The notes under the pieces: model-generated
Told to the model about the DNA's origin: nothing
Seen by the model: only the letters and a program-made list of their open reading frames with translations
Databases searched by the model: none
Program-made: the position numbers and the translations under genes
In this document: piece by piece, positions 1 through 8,265 of the stretch
Numbering within the stretch: position 1 is the stretch's first letter
Layout of the letters: each line of letters starts with the position of its first letter
Assembly: GCF_900155965.1 (NCBI RefSeq)
Contig: NZ_FTMG01000012.1
Location: forward strand, 1-64,000
Direction of reading: 5' to 3'
DNA: 64,000 bases
Origin: Mucilaginibacter lappiensis
Lineage (GTDB): Bacteria > Bacteroidota > Bacteroidia > Sphingobacteriales > Sphingobacteriaceae

Positions 1-42
1 TGTTGTTTTCTCGAAATTCAATCACTTCTTTCAATTATTGTC

Positions 43-180
43 TTAGATATGAGATGTTAGATATGAGATATTAGACGAAAGTCTGAACTCAGAATCTGCT
101 GATCAATCTAAAAAAAAGTAATTAAATGGTTTGTTAAAAAGGGTATGTCTCAAATCTCATATCTAACATCTCAAATCTAA
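43..180. repeat. Inverted repeat in the 23S-5S spacer
   Basis: The arms at 43-69 and 154-180 are 27 bp long and reverse-complementary with a single mismatch. Each arm is built from the short motif AGATATGAGATGTTAGAT and its variants. The stretch lies just upstream of the 5S gene, so it is probably the spacer between an upstream 23S gene (outside the window) and 5S. In the transcript it could form a long stem that helps rRNA processing. That role is an inference. Confidence 0.6.
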
Positions 181-188
181 AAATATTC

Positions 189-296
189 AGGTGCCTATAT
201 CGGCGGTGTCTACCTCTTCCCATTCCGAACAGAGAAGTCAAGCCCGCCAGAGCCGATGGTACTGCGGTAAAACGTGGGAGAGTAGGTCGGTGCCCA
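189..296 (+). rRNA. 5S ribosomal RNA
   Basis: This is a 5S rRNA of about 108 nt. The ends GGTGCC (190-195) and GGTGCC (289-294) pair through G-C and G-U pairs to form helix I. The interior has the usual 5S landmarks, including CCATTCCGAACAGAGAAG and the GTGGGAGAGTAGGTCGG 3' section. A strong terminator follows directly, so this is the last gene of an rRNA operon whose 16S and 23S genes would lie upstream of the window. The exact ends are uncertain by 1-3 nt. Confidence 0.95.
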
Positions 297-306
297 ATCT
301 TAAATC

Positions 307-345
307 AAGCCCTTGCTGAGTAATCAGTCAAGGGCTTTTTTGTGT
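307..345 (+). terminator. rRNA operon terminator
   Basis: The arms AAGCCCTTG (307-315) and CAAGGGCTT (329-337) form a perfect 9-bp stem followed by a T-run. This is the intrinsic terminator of the rRNA operon ending in 5S. Confidence 0.9.
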
Positions 346-399
346 TTATAGCTTTTGGGATGAGATATAATCCAATGTGGAAAAGGAAGATTTATCGAC

Positions 400-429
400 T
401 TGTTGTATATAGCCCAATTAGTATCTTTA
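400..429 (+). promoter_or_regulatory. Candidate promoter of the DUF7660 gene
   Basis: TTG at 400-402 and TATCTTTA at 422-429 are 19 nt apart. They resemble the Bacteroidota -33 (TTTG/TTG) and -7 (TAnnTTTG) elements, with one mismatch in the -7 box. The start of transcription would be near 436. That places ATG 445 as the gene start and rules out the in-frame TTG at 400. Confidence 0.4.
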
Positions 430-444
430 AATCAAAAAGATTTT

Positions 445-705
445 ATGAGCAATCAGATATCAGAAACGGAAATCACGGATCGTAAGTCCTTCATAAAGTT
501 TTTGGGATCTTTACGAAACGAGCTTGAGAATAATACCGGTACATGGAAAAATACCTCGCTTAGTGATTTTCTTGAAGCTTTGGAAACTTATGCGGATGAT
601 ATTCAAGGCTACTATGATAATGTTCATCCCGGAATTAATGCAGATATCCCTTCCTGGCGAACATTTGCCGATATACTAAAGGCGCTTCGATGCAGGAGTG
701 AATAA
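445..705 (+). CDS. DUF7660 family protein
   Basis: This is a small acidic cytoplasmic protein of 86 residues without signal peptide or membrane segment. The pattern WKNTSLSDFLEAL ... YYDN ... PSWRTFADILKA matches the DUF7660 family, which is compact and of unknown function; the length fits. I chose ATG 445 because the longer frame begins with a TTG that overlaps the candidate promoter. It stands alone between the rRNA terminator and the convergent receiver-like gene, so the context says nothing about its role. Members of such small domains are often immunity-like or stand-alone accessory proteins, but nothing here supports that use. Confidence 0.7.
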   Translation: MSNQISETEITDRKSFIKFLGSLRNELENNTGTWKNTSLSDFLEALETYADDIQGYYDNVHPGINADIPSWRTFADILKALRCRSE

Positions 706-714
706 AAAGAGGCT

Positions 715-1014
715 TTATCTCAAAGCCTCATAAATCTCCGCACTCAGTAATCCACTTCCACCGCCATAGTGCTGCGCTATTTTGATATCTGGTTTATTGG
801 CTCTAAAGAAAACGCATAGATCCTGTTCTGATTGTTCTTCAATACCACCGCCCAGTAATACCAGGGTAAATTCCTGTATTTTAAAAACATTGATAGCTTC
901 TTCGTCGGTTATGCAACCGGTGGCATTCCATTCCGGATTGTTATTCACCAGGCGTATCACGGTTTGTAATATCTCCGGGTGCCGCCCTATGACTAATATT
1001 TGTGTTTGGTTCAT
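715..1014 (-). CDS. Degenerate receiver-domain protein
   Basis: This 99-residue protein has the alternating beta/alpha layout of a response-regulator receiver: ILVIGRHPEILQTVIRLV at the N-terminus, TLVLLGGGIEE where the phospho-acceptor strand should be, then KIAQHYGGGSGLL. The Asp expected after the hydrophobic strand is Gly, and the N-terminal acidic pair is missing, so it probably cannot be phosphorylated. There is no output domain. It lies 108 nt downstream of the pirin gene on the same strand, with a hairpin between them, and may be co-transcribed with it. I chose ATG 1014 over an upstream in-frame TTG at 1032. Function is unknown; a protein-interaction role is an inference. Confidence 0.6.
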   Translation of the reverse strand: MNQTQILVIGRHPEILQTVIRLVNNNPEWNATGCITDEEAINVFKIQEFTLVLLGGGIEEQSEQDLCVFFRANKPDIKIAQHYGGGSGLLSAEIYEALR

Positions 1015-1064
1015 TATTTTAATTCTTATCAACAGTGGAATGATTCGTTACCCGTTGCCCGGCA

Positions 1065-1097
1065 CCCCTCTTTCTGCCAAAGGCAAAAAAGAGGGGG
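1065..1097. terminator. Hairpin between the pirin and receiver-like genes
   Basis: CCCCTCTTT at 1065-1073 pairs with AAAGAGGGG at 1088-1096, and GCC/GGC pairs inside the stem. Homopolymer runs flank the stem. It could end or attenuate pirin transcription, and it also resembles a dispersed C-rich hairpin; a related CCCTCTC/GAGAGGG pair lies at 13936-13959. Confidence 0.5.
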
Positions 1098-1122
1098 CGA
1101 ACAAAGCTCTATCAATCATCAT

Positions 1123-1839
1123 TCAAAATACCATAGGAACATCTATCAGTAAAAATTCGGCATCAGTAAGTGCTGTTATTTTAAACCGATCGGTATCCCA
1201 AATACCTAAGGCATCGCGGGTGTTCAATAGCTGTCCGTTTATTTCAACTTCACCGCTCAGTACAAAAATATAAACGCCATTACCTTGTTTCTTAATAGCA
1301 TATTCTGTGTCGATACCTTTATCAAACTTGCCCAGGTGAAACCAGGCGTCCTGATGTATCCACACACCAGCATCATCGGGGTTGGGTGATAATACCTGTT
1401 GCAGTTTATTGTGTCTGTCGGCCAGGTTTAGGGTAAGCTGATCATACCGGGGTTCCACATTCCTTTTGTTTGGATATATCCAGATCTGTAAAAACTTTAC
1501 TTGGCTGGCCCTGTCGTTATTGTATTCGCTGTGATAAATACCTGTACCGGCACTCATGGCTTGTATATCGCCATTTTTGATCACCGCTACGTTGTTCATA
1601 CTGTCTTTATGTTCCAGGTCGCCTTCTAAGGGTATGGAAATAATCTCCATATTATCATGTGGGTGTTTGCCAAAGCCCATGCCGGCATCTACGGTATCGT
1701 CATTCAATACACGTAATGCACCAAACTGCATCCGGTCGGGATTGTAATAGTTGGCAAAACTAAATGATTGATAGCTGCTTAACCAGCCATGGTTAGCGTG
1801 ACCGCGGGTTTCTGCTTTATGTAAAATGGTTTGTGCCAT
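1123..1839 (-). CDS. Pirin family protein (bicupin)
   Basis: This is a cytoplasmic 238-residue protein of the pirin family, which are iron-binding bicupins; some act as quercetin 2,3-dioxygenases and others as redox-sensing cofactors. The N-terminal cupin has the metal-ligand pattern FGKHPHDNMEI and, later, GTGIYHSEYN, which give the three His and one Glu expected. The C-terminal cupin is present but lacks an obvious metal site, as is usual. The start is set at ATG 1839: a purine-rich AAAAAGG lies just upstream and an exact TAnnTTTG box sits at 1864-1871, inside the longer reading frame. The Crp/Fnr gene upstream reads in the same direction and may control it. Confidence 0.9.
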   Translation of the reverse strand: MAQTILHKAETRGHANHGWLSSYQSFSFANYYNPDRMQFGALRVLNDDTVDAGMGFGKHPHDNMEIISIPLEGDLEHKDSMNNVAVIKNGDIQAMSAGTGIYHSEYNNDRASQVKFLQIWIYPNKRNVEPRYDQLTLNLADRHNKLQQVLSPNPDDAGVWIHQDAWFHLGKFDKGIDTEYAIKKQGNGVYIFVLSGEVEINGQLLNTRDALGIWDTDRFKITALTDAEFLLIDVPMVF

Positions 1840-1863
1840 GATATTTACCTTTTTGGTATACAA

Positions 1864-1871
1864 CAAATTTA
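1864..1871 (-). promoter_or_regulatory. -7 promoter box of the pirin gene
   Basis: On the minus strand this reads TAAATTTG, an exact match to the Bacteroidota -7 consensus TAnnTTTG, ending 24 nt before ATG 1839. No convincing -33 element is visible at the usual distance. Confidence 0.4.
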
Positions 1872-1995
1872 AGACAACAATAACGATGTACACTTGATGT
1901 AGATTAAGAAAGTAAGCCCTAAGTCGGAAGTTTTGAGTCCTAAGTTGTAAAGTAATATCGAATACACTTTTGGCTTCTGACTAAAGGCTCTAGAC

Positions 1996-2583
1996 TTAAA
2001 ACTTCTTCCTCACCATTTCACTCCGCATCCGGCTAAAAAATTCGGGAGTAACGCCAATATATGATGCAATTTGTTTTTGGGGCAGATGATCAATCAATGT
2101 AGGGTAACGTTTGCAAAAAATGTTGTAACGTTCTTCGGCGGTCAGGCTCAAGCCATCAATCAGCCTTTGCTGACTGGCTACTAAGGAGTTTTCGGTCAGT
2201 ATCCTAAAAAAATGTTCGAATTTGGGTATTTGTTGATATAGCTTTTCCTGGTTGGCTTTTGATAATAGGAGTATCTCCGTATCCTCCAACGCTTCAATAT
2301 TCAAAATGCCGGGTTTCTGCGAAAGGAGGCTATACATATCAGCGATCCACCAATCTGGCGGTGCAAAACTTAATACGTGTTCAATACCTGCTTTATCAAC
2401 CGTATATCCTCGTAAACAGCCTGCGGTAACGAAGGCCGAATGCTTGCATATATCACCATCGGTAAGCAAAAACTGTTTCCGCTTTACTTTTCTGGTTTGT
2501 AAATAGGTAATAAAGGTATCCTGTTCACCGGGTGTTAGATGAATATGCTTGGCAAGATTATTCAGTATAAGCTGAAATGACAT
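1996..2583 (-). CDS. Crp/Fnr family transcriptional regulator
   Basis: This 195-residue protein has an N-terminal cyclic-nucleotide-binding-like beta barrel (about residues 10-120) with the motifs FLLTDGDICKHSAFVTAGCLRG, split here by Gly-rich turns. The C-terminal helix-turn-helix is reduced, with QKQIASYIGVTPEFFSRMR. This is the short form common in Bacteroidota, lacking conserved cAMP-contact residues, so the ligand is unknown. ATG 2583 was preferred over TTG 2589. It precedes the pirin gene on the same strand, about 156 nt away, and is a plausible regulator of it. A second protein of this type lies at 59048-59620. Confidence 0.85.
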   Translation of the reverse strand: MSFQLILNNLAKHIHLTPGEQDTFITYLQTRKVKRKQFLLTDGDICKHSAFVTAGCLRGYTVDKAGIEHVLSFAPPDWWIADMYSLLSQKPGILNIEALEDTEILLLSKANQEKLYQQIPKFEHFFRILTENSLVASQQRLIDGLSLTAEERYNIFCKRYPTLIDHLPQKQIASYIGVTPEFFSRMRSEMVRKKF

Positions 2584-2820
2584 ACGCAAAAATGAATTTA
2601 TTTTTTATAAAATGTAAATTAGCTTTCATTAATCAATGATTTAGCCCGATCCCATGCCAAAATAAAGGTATGTTATGCTGATAAGCCGCATTTATAAATT
2701 AAAAATTATTGATAAGATTGTGAATACCTTGAGATATTATGTCCCGGGAGAATTTGCAAACAATGTAAACCGATATGCATTTCCAATTAGTGCATGCAGC
2801 AATTGTTAATAAATAGCCTT

Positions 2821-3993
2821 ATGATGAAGAATTATGCTTTAGTAGTCTGGATGTTTGTTCTTGTTACATCATCTGCATTCGGGCAGCAAAAATTTAATGG
2901 CCTCGATGTAAACCTTGGAAATATTTATCGTTTGTCTGATGCTAAAACGCGATCAATAAGTCCGGAGAATTTTAACGGCGAAAAAGGTAAAGGTGGAATG
3001 GCCACTACCGGAACGGGCGCCAATGCCTCCCGCGAACTGGGGCAAACCTGGAAAGTGAGCCCAAGCGTAATTATTAAAAAAGGAACTACCTATACCGTTG
3101 CCGAAATTGACGGCTCCGGGGCTATTCAGCATATCTGGATGACACCAACTGGAAACTGGCGCTATTCTATACTCCGTTTTTATTGGGACGATGAAGCCAC
3201 CCCATCTGTTGAAGTGCCCGTAGGCGATTTTTTTTGCATGGGTTGGGGTAAATACGCGCCGCTGCAGTCGCTGGCAGTAGCGGTTAACCCGGGCAGCGCT
3301 TTTAATTGCTACTGGCCTATGCCTTTCCGCAAAAAATGCCGTATCACCATGGAAAATATCGACGACCGCGATATGGTGCTTTATTACCAGGTAGACTATA
3401 CACTCACTCAAGTACCCGAAGATGCCGCTTATTTTCACGCGCAATTTCGCAGGGTAAACCCATTGCCTTATAAAAAGGATTATGTGTTGGTTGATAGTAT
3501 CCAAGGCAAAGGCCAATATGTGGGTACTTACCTGGCCTATGGCTCCAACAAAAATGGCTGGTGGGGTGAGGGCGAGATCAAATTTTTTATGGATGGCGAT
3601 ACCAAGTTCCCGACCATAAACGGCACCGGTACCGAAGATTATTTCTGCGGATCATATGATTTTGATACGCACCATAAAGATGCCAATGGCAAAGAAGAAG
3701 AGAAAACCGAATACACCGAATTTTGTAGCCCTTACAGCGGCCTGCACCAGGTGATCCGTGGCGACGGGCATTATAATATAGCCCAACGCTTTGGCCTGTA
3801 TCGCTGGCATATTGCTGACCCTATCCGATTTGAGAAAAGTTTAAAAGTTACCATACAGGCCCTGGGCTGGCGACAGGGTGGCCGATATATGCCTTTGCAG
3901 GATGATATCGCTTCTACCGTTTTCTGGTATCAGAGTGGCCCGCATGGCCCTTTCCCTAAGTTCCCCTCTCGTGATGAATTAGAAGTTAATTAA
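2821..3993 (+). CDS. Secreted GH172 (DUF2961) glycoside hydrolase
   Basis: This 390-residue protein has a signal peptide (about residues 1-20, ending SSAFGQ). It belongs to DUF2961, now glycoside hydrolase family GH172, whose known members act on alpha-D-fructofuranosides (difructose dianhydride I) or alpha-D-arabinofuranosides. The hallmark GTGTEDYF places a candidate catalytic Glu at about residue 272, and FYWDDEATPSVEVPVGDFF is the usual N-terminal family signature. It is the first gene of a cassette with an FAH enzyme 22 nt downstream. I used ATG 2821, which gives a clean signal peptide; the frame is open back to 2794. Specificity (D-Araf, D-Fruf or other) cannot be read from sequence. 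Confidence 0.85.
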   Translation: MMKNYALVVWMFVLVTSSAFGQQKFNGLDVNLGNIYRLSDAKTRSISPENFNGEKGKGGMATTGTGANASRELGQTWKVSPSVIIKKGTTYTVAEIDGSGAIQHIWMTPTGNWRYSILRFYWDDEATPSVEVPVGDFFCMGWGKYAPLQSLAVAVNPGSAFNCYWPMPFRKKCRITMENIDDRDMVLYYQVDYTLTQVPEDAAYFHAQFRRVNPLPYKKDYVLVDSIQGKGQYVGTYLAYGSNKNGWWGEGEIKFFMDGDTKFPTINGTGTEDYFCGSYDFDTHHKDANGKEEEKTEYTEFCSPYSGLHQVIRGDGHYNIAQRFGLYRWHIADPIRFEKSLKVTIQALGWRQGGRYMPLQDDIASTVFWYQSGPHGPFPKFPSRDELEVN

Positions 3994-4015
3994 TGTTATT
4001 GTATATACCTACCTC

Positions 4016-4873
4016 ATGAAATTATATAAAATAGCAAAAGGCATCTTACTGGATCATAACAACTCCACGTATATTATTGATGATGAATGGGACAGTCTCA
4101 TCAACCGTGATGACCTGGCCGGATACCTGCAATTGATATTTGCTGATACCACCCCCATCAATGACGAAGTGAAGAACGAACACTTAAGTGGAAAAATATT
4201 GCCACCCATCGGCAGCCAGGAAGTTTGGGCCGCAGGTGTTACGTATTTAAAAAGCAGGGATGCCCGGATGGAGGAATCGGAAAGCTCCGGCGGGGCGAGT
4301 TTATATGATAAAGTTTATGATGCTCCACGCCCCGAATTGTTTTTCAAGGCTATAGCACAGCGGGTTTCGGGAACAGGAGCCGAAGTTTATATCCGGAAAG
4401 ACTCCGAATGGAACGTTCCCGAACCGGAGCTTACCTTATTTATCAACTCCAAAGGAAACATACAGGGTTATACCATTGGTAATGATATGAGCTCGCGCAG
4501 TATTGAGGGCGAAAATGCTTTGTATCTGCCGCAGGCAAAAATATATGAAAAGAGCGCCGCGCTTGGCCCTTGTTTACTGGTTGCGGCAGAACCGATAGCA
4601 GCGGAATCGGGTATTAAAATGGTCATTAAACGTAATGGAGAAACTGCCTATCAGGATGCTACAACCGTATCGCGGATGAAGCGATCCTTAACCGAATTAG
4701 TGGGTTATTTACACCGTGAATGTGATTTTCCTGTGGGCGCTTTTTTAATGACAGGTACCTGCCTGGTACCTCCTCCTACTTTTACCCTGCAGCCGGGCGA
4801 TGTAGTTGAAATTAACATCGACGGTATAGGGACACTCGTTAATACTATTGCTTTAAATCCCAAACATAAATAA
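4016..4873 (+). CDS. Fumarylacetoacetate hydrolase family protein, KdaD-like
   Basis: This 285-residue cytoplasmic enzyme has the C-terminal FAH fold. Motifs are EPELTLFINSKG, GYTIGNDMSSRSIEGEN, LYLPQAKIYEKSAALGP and LVPPPTFTLQPGDVVEI. Glu residues of the first two motifs would bind the divalent metal. The SSR.IEGEN..YLPQAK pattern is typical of 2-keto-3-deoxy-D-arabinonate dehydratase-like members; the alternative is a 2,4-diketo-3-deoxy-L-fuconate (or rhamnonate) hydrolase. Both act late in non-phosphorylative sugar-acid breakdown. It sits between the GH172 gene and a DUF6786 gene 6 nt downstream, so the genes are very likely co-transcribed. Confidence 0.8.
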   Translation: MKLYKIAKGILLDHNNSTYIIDDEWDSLINRDDLAGYLQLIFADTTPINDEVKNEHLSGKILPPIGSQEVWAAGVTYLKSRDARMEESESSGGASLYDKVYDAPRPELFFKAIAQRVSGTGAEVYIRKDSEWNVPEPELTLFINSKGNIQGYTIGNDMSSRSIEGENALYLPQAKIYEKSAALGPCLLVAAEPIAAESGIKMVIKRNGETAYQDATTVSRMKRSLTELVGYLHRECDFPVGAFLMTGTCLVPPPTFTLQPGDVVEINIDGIGTLVNTIALNPKHK

Positions 4874-4879
4874 CAAGGT

Positions 4880-6091
4880 ATGAAAACGACTAAGATCCTG
4901 CTTGTTTCTTTCCTGCTTACCGGTTTATATGCCTGCGATACCAAAGTTGCTTCACCGACCAAAGGTACTTTTGGTTACGATCTGCAGTTTTTAAAAGCAA
5001 AGGATAGCGTTGTTGTTTTAAAGAGCGATGACGGCAAAGGACAGGTGATCATTTCACCAAAATACCAGGCTAAAATATTTACCTCAACTGCCGATGGTTT
5101 AAATGGCAAAAGCTTTGGCTGGATAAAATACGAAACCTTTAATGCCAAACAACCCGACGCTCACATGAATGCCTATGGTGGTGAAGACCGCTTGTGGCTT
5201 GGGCCCGAAGGCGGCCGGTTTTCCCTGTTTTTTAAGCCGGGTACCAAAATGGAATTCGATAACTGGCACACCCCGCCCGCCATCAACAACGAAAGCTGGG
5301 ACCTGGTTTCATCAAGCGGTAAAAAGGCCAGTCTCACCAAAAATACCAGCATACAAAATTATGCAGGTACAACATTATCCATTAAACTACAGCGTGATGT
5401 TGAAATATTAGAGCCCGCAACTATCAAACAGATGCTTGGAATTGATACTCTCGACAGTACCATCAAATCTGTTGGGTTTACTACGGAAAATACCATTACC
5501 AACAGCGGCACTACAGTCTGGGATAAAACTGCCGGTGCGCCCTGTTTGTGGAGCCTGGATATGTTTACGCCTTCGCCTAGCACGGTAATTATTGTGCCTT
5601 ACAAAGAGGAAGCTACAGGTAAAGTAGCCACCACCAATTATTTTGGTGAAATACCTAAGGATAGGATAGCCTATAATAACGGAACCTTATTATTTAAGGC
5701 CGATGGTAAATCGCGCGGTAAGCTGGGTATCCCGCCAAATCGCGCCAAAAACAAACTAGGCAGCTATGATGGTGCTAATCATGTTTTAACCATTGTGCTT
5801 TTTGACCTGGATACCAAAGGAGATTATTTAAACCAGGAATGGAAACCGGATACAGCACCCTTTACCGGTGATGCCGTTAATGCCTATAATGACGGCCCTT
5901 TGGCTAATGGCAGCCAAATGGGGCCCTTTTATGAACTGGAAAGTGTATCACCTGCAGCATTTTTAAAACCAGGTGAAAAATTGTCGCATAAGCATAGTGT
6001 ATTTCATTTTATGGGCGATATCAATGCCCTAGATAAAATAGCGTTGAAAGTACTTGGCTATTCGCTGCATGATAAAAATCATAACATTTAA
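4880..6091 (+). CDS. DUF6786 family lipoprotein
   Basis: This 403-residue protein starts with a lipoprotein signal (LLTGLYAC, Cys 19), so it is expected on the periplasmic or outer-membrane face. The rest matches the DUF6786 pattern: GGEDRLWLGPEGG, FDNWHTPP, and a late ANGSQMGPFYELESVSPAAFL. The strand-rich layout and the ...YELESVSPA.FL..GE...H motif recall galactose-mutarotase-like beta sandwiches, but I cannot confirm that. Position between the FAH enzyme and the sugar symporter suggests it handles the same sugar, for example as a periplasmic epimerase or binding protein. That is an inference from context. Confidence 0.7.
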   Translation: MKTTKILLVSFLLTGLYACDTKVASPTKGTFGYDLQFLKAKDSVVVLKSDDGKGQVIISPKYQAKIFTSTADGLNGKSFGWIKYETFNAKQPDAHMNAYGGEDRLWLGPEGGRFSLFFKPGTKMEFDNWHTPPAINNESWDLVSSSGKKASLTKNTSIQNYAGTTLSIKLQRDVEILEPATIKQMLGIDTLDSTIKSVGFTTENTITNSGTTVWDKTAGAPCLWSLDMFTPSPSTVIIVPYKEEATGKVATTNYFGEIPKDRIAYNNGTLLFKADGKSRGKLGIPPNRAKNKLGSYDGANHVLTIVLFDLDTKGDYLNQEWKPDTAPFTGDAVNAYNDGPLANGSQMGPFYELESVSPAAFLKPGEKLSHKHSVFHFMGDINALDKIALKVLGYSLHDKNHNI

Positions 6092-6135
6092 ACAAATATT
6101 CAAACCCTAATTATTAAACCCATTACAACCACCCA

Positions 6136-7413
6136 ATGACCAAGAACAACAATCTGTTTGCCGTAGCCCTGATCACCTCCCTGTTTTTTATATGGGGCTT
6201 TGCGCTAAATCTTAATCCTATCCTTATTCCGCATTTGAAAAAGGCCTGCCAATTGAGCGACCTGCAATCGTCATTGGTTGATTCGGCTTCTTATATAGCC
6301 TATTTCCTGTTGCCTATACCTGCTGCACAGTTCATGAAACGTTATGGCTATAAAGGCGGTATATTATTAGGATTGATCTTGTTTTCGATCGGGGCATTTT
6401 TGTTTTATCCGGCTTCTATTGTGCGTAATTATGCGTTTTTCCTGGGTGCATTATTCATTATATTTTCGGGCGCGGCCTTTTTAGAGACTGCTGCAAATCC
6501 CTACATTACCGCCCTTGGCGATCCGGCAGGCGCTACGCAGCGCATCAATTTTGCACAGTCATTTAATGGTTTAGCGGCTGTTTTAGCTCCATTGGTTGGC
6601 GGCTTGGTTATTTTATCGGGCAAAACCTTAACAGCAGCGCAGGAAAAAGCCATGTCGCCGGCACAATTAAATGACTATCTGAACAAAGAAGCCTCATCGG
6701 TACAAACACCTTTCATCATCATTGGTGTTGGTGTACTCATTGTAGCTTTACTTTTATACCGGACACATTTACCCCAGATAGTTGAAGAAGGCGAGGGAGT
6801 GGAGCATCATGAAAGCCTGTCGCTTTTTCAAAGGATGAGTTCCCTGTTTAAAGAAAAGAATTTACGGTTTGGTGTAATTGCACAGTTCTTTTATGTTGGT
6901 GCACAAGCCTGTGTGGGTAGTTTTTTCATCCGTTTCTCTGAACGCGTGGCTGGGATGGATGAAAAATCAGCAGCCTATTATTTAACAGCAGGCATGTTCG
7001 CGTTTTTGGCTGGCAGGGCTATAGGTACCTTTTTAATGACATTTATTAACCCGGTAAAACTATTGGCCATTTTTGGTATTACCAATGTAATACTGATTGT
7101 GGTATCTGTTTTTCTGCATGGCAAGTTTCCGGTATTCGCCTTAATTGCCGTTGATTTTTTTATGTCGATTATGTTTCCTACCATTTTCTCCCTAAGTATC
7201 CGGGGATTGGGTGCCAAAACAAAAGAAGGATCGTCATTGGTGATCATGGCTATTGTGGGCGGAGCTGTTTTCCCTCCTATCATGGGGCGGCTTTCTGATC
7301 TCACCAACATACAAATCGCTTACCTGGTACCAGCAGCCTGCTTTTTGTTTGTGTTTTATTTTGCGATAAAAAACCTCAAGGTAAAAGAGGTGAAACTTTC
7401 CGTTTCTCATTGA
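6136..7413 (+). CDS. FucP-type sugar:H+ symporter (MFS, FHS family)
   Basis: This 425-residue inner-membrane protein has about 12 membrane segments and the features of the fucose-galactose-glucose:H+ symporter family. FLETAANPYITALG keeps the Glu equivalent to E. coli FucP Glu135, and VQTPFIIIG, AQFFYVGAQ and MSIMFPTIFSL are conserved. The N-terminal motif reads NLNPIL, where E. coli FucP has NLNDIL; the Asp46 equivalent is therefore Pro. It would import the monosaccharide released by the secreted GH172. The SDR gene follows 29 nt downstream. Substrate is inferred from the cassette: L-fucose or its stereochemical analogue D-arabinose. Confidence 0.85.
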   Translation: MTKNNNLFAVALITSLFFIWGFALNLNPILIPHLKKACQLSDLQSSLVDSASYIAYFLLPIPAAQFMKRYGYKGGILLGLILFSIGAFLFYPASIVRNYAFFLGALFIIFSGAAFLETAANPYITALGDPAGATQRINFAQSFNGLAAVLAPLVGGLVILSGKTLTAAQEKAMSPAQLNDYLNKEASSVQTPFIIIGVGVLIVALLLYRTHLPQIVEEGEGVEHHESLSLFQRMSSLFKEKNLRFGVIAQFFYVGAQACVGSFFIRFSERVAGMDEKSAAYYLTAGMFAFLAGRAIGTFLMTFINPVKLLAIFGITNVILIVVSVFLHGKFPVFALIAVDFFMSIMFPTIFSLSIRGLGAKTKEGSSLVIMAIVGGAVFPPIMGRLSDLTNIQIAYLVPAACFLFVFYFAIKNLKVKEVKLSVSH

Positions 7414-7442
7414 TCAATATTGGATAATTATAAGATATAAAG

Positions 7443-8231
7443 ATGAATTTAGAACTCACTGATAAGGTAATTATAGTAACCGGTGGTGCAAAAGGCATTG
7501 GCGAAGGGATTGTAAAAGTATTAGCTAGCGAAGGTGCCATACCAGTCATAGTAGGCCGGGTGGAGGCAGATAACCTGAAAGCGGTACAGGCTGTAGAGGC
7601 AGCCGGAGGCAAAGCTTTCCAGGTAGTAGCCGAACTGACAGACCCGGCGGCAAGCGAAAATGCTATTAAAGCGGTTGTTGCACAATTCGGCCGTATTGAT
7701 GGCCTGGTAAATAATGCAGGCGTAAATGATGGTGTAGGTTTAGAGAGCGGCGATTATGAAGGTTTTATGGCTTCCTTACATAAAAATGTAGTGCATTATT
7801 ACCTGATGGCCCATCATGCCTTACCCGAACTAAAAAAATCAAAAGGAGCGATATTAAATATCACCTCCAAAACGGCAGATACCGGTCAGGGCCATACCTC
7901 TGGTTATGCGGCATCAAATGGCGGGCGCAACGCTTTAACCCGCGAATGGGCCGTTGAATTGTTGAAATACGGCATCCGGGTAAATGCTATAGTGGTAGCC
8001 GAATGCTGGACCCCGCTTTATGCCAACTGGATAAAAACGCTACCAGATCCGGATAGTAAATTACGCGAAATTGAATCCAAAATACCACTGGGTAACCGGA
8101 TGACCACCGCCGAAGAAATTGCCAGTACCACCGCGTTTTTATTGTCCCCACGCTCCAGCCATACCACAGGGCAGCTTATTTATGTAGATGGCGGTTACGT
8201 ACATTTGGATAGGGCGCTGGCCAACGCCTGA
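7443..8231 (+). CDS. SDR oxidoreductase, L-fucose/D-arabinose dehydrogenase-like
   Basis: This 262-residue short-chain dehydrogenase has the cofactor motif TGGAKGIGEGI, the NNAG motif (LVNNAGVNDG) and the active-site Ser in LNITSKTADT. The C-terminal ECWTPLYANWI and YVDGGYVHLDRAL resemble L-fucose dehydrogenases, which also oxidise D-arabinose. The expected YxxxK motif reads YAASN (AAT codon), so the catalytic Lys is Asn. In the cassette it would oxidise the imported aldose to its lactone. The missing steps (lactonase, aldonate dehydratase) are not in the window. The start is clear: the ATG gives the usual short lead to the Rossmann motif. Confidence 0.75.
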   Translation: MNLELTDKVIIVTGGAKGIGEGIVKVLASEGAIPVIVGRVEADNLKAVQAVEAAGGKAFQVVAELTDPAASENAIKAVVAQFGRIDGLVNNAGVNDGVGLESGDYEGFMASLHKNVVHYYLMAHHALPELKKSKGAILNITSKTADTGQGHTSGYAASNGGRNALTREWAVELLKYGIRVNAIVVAECWTPLYANWIKTLPDPDSKLREIESKIPLGNRMTTAEEIASTTAFLLSPRSSHTTGQLIYVDGGYVHLDRALANA

Positions 8232-8265
8232 TAGCCTAAGGCAGCTGCGGAATTTCAGAAATAGG

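Noticed and set aside
782..1273. 163-codon plus-strand frame
   Set aside because: It is antisense to the receiver-like gene and the 3' end of the pirin gene, which have clear family matches.
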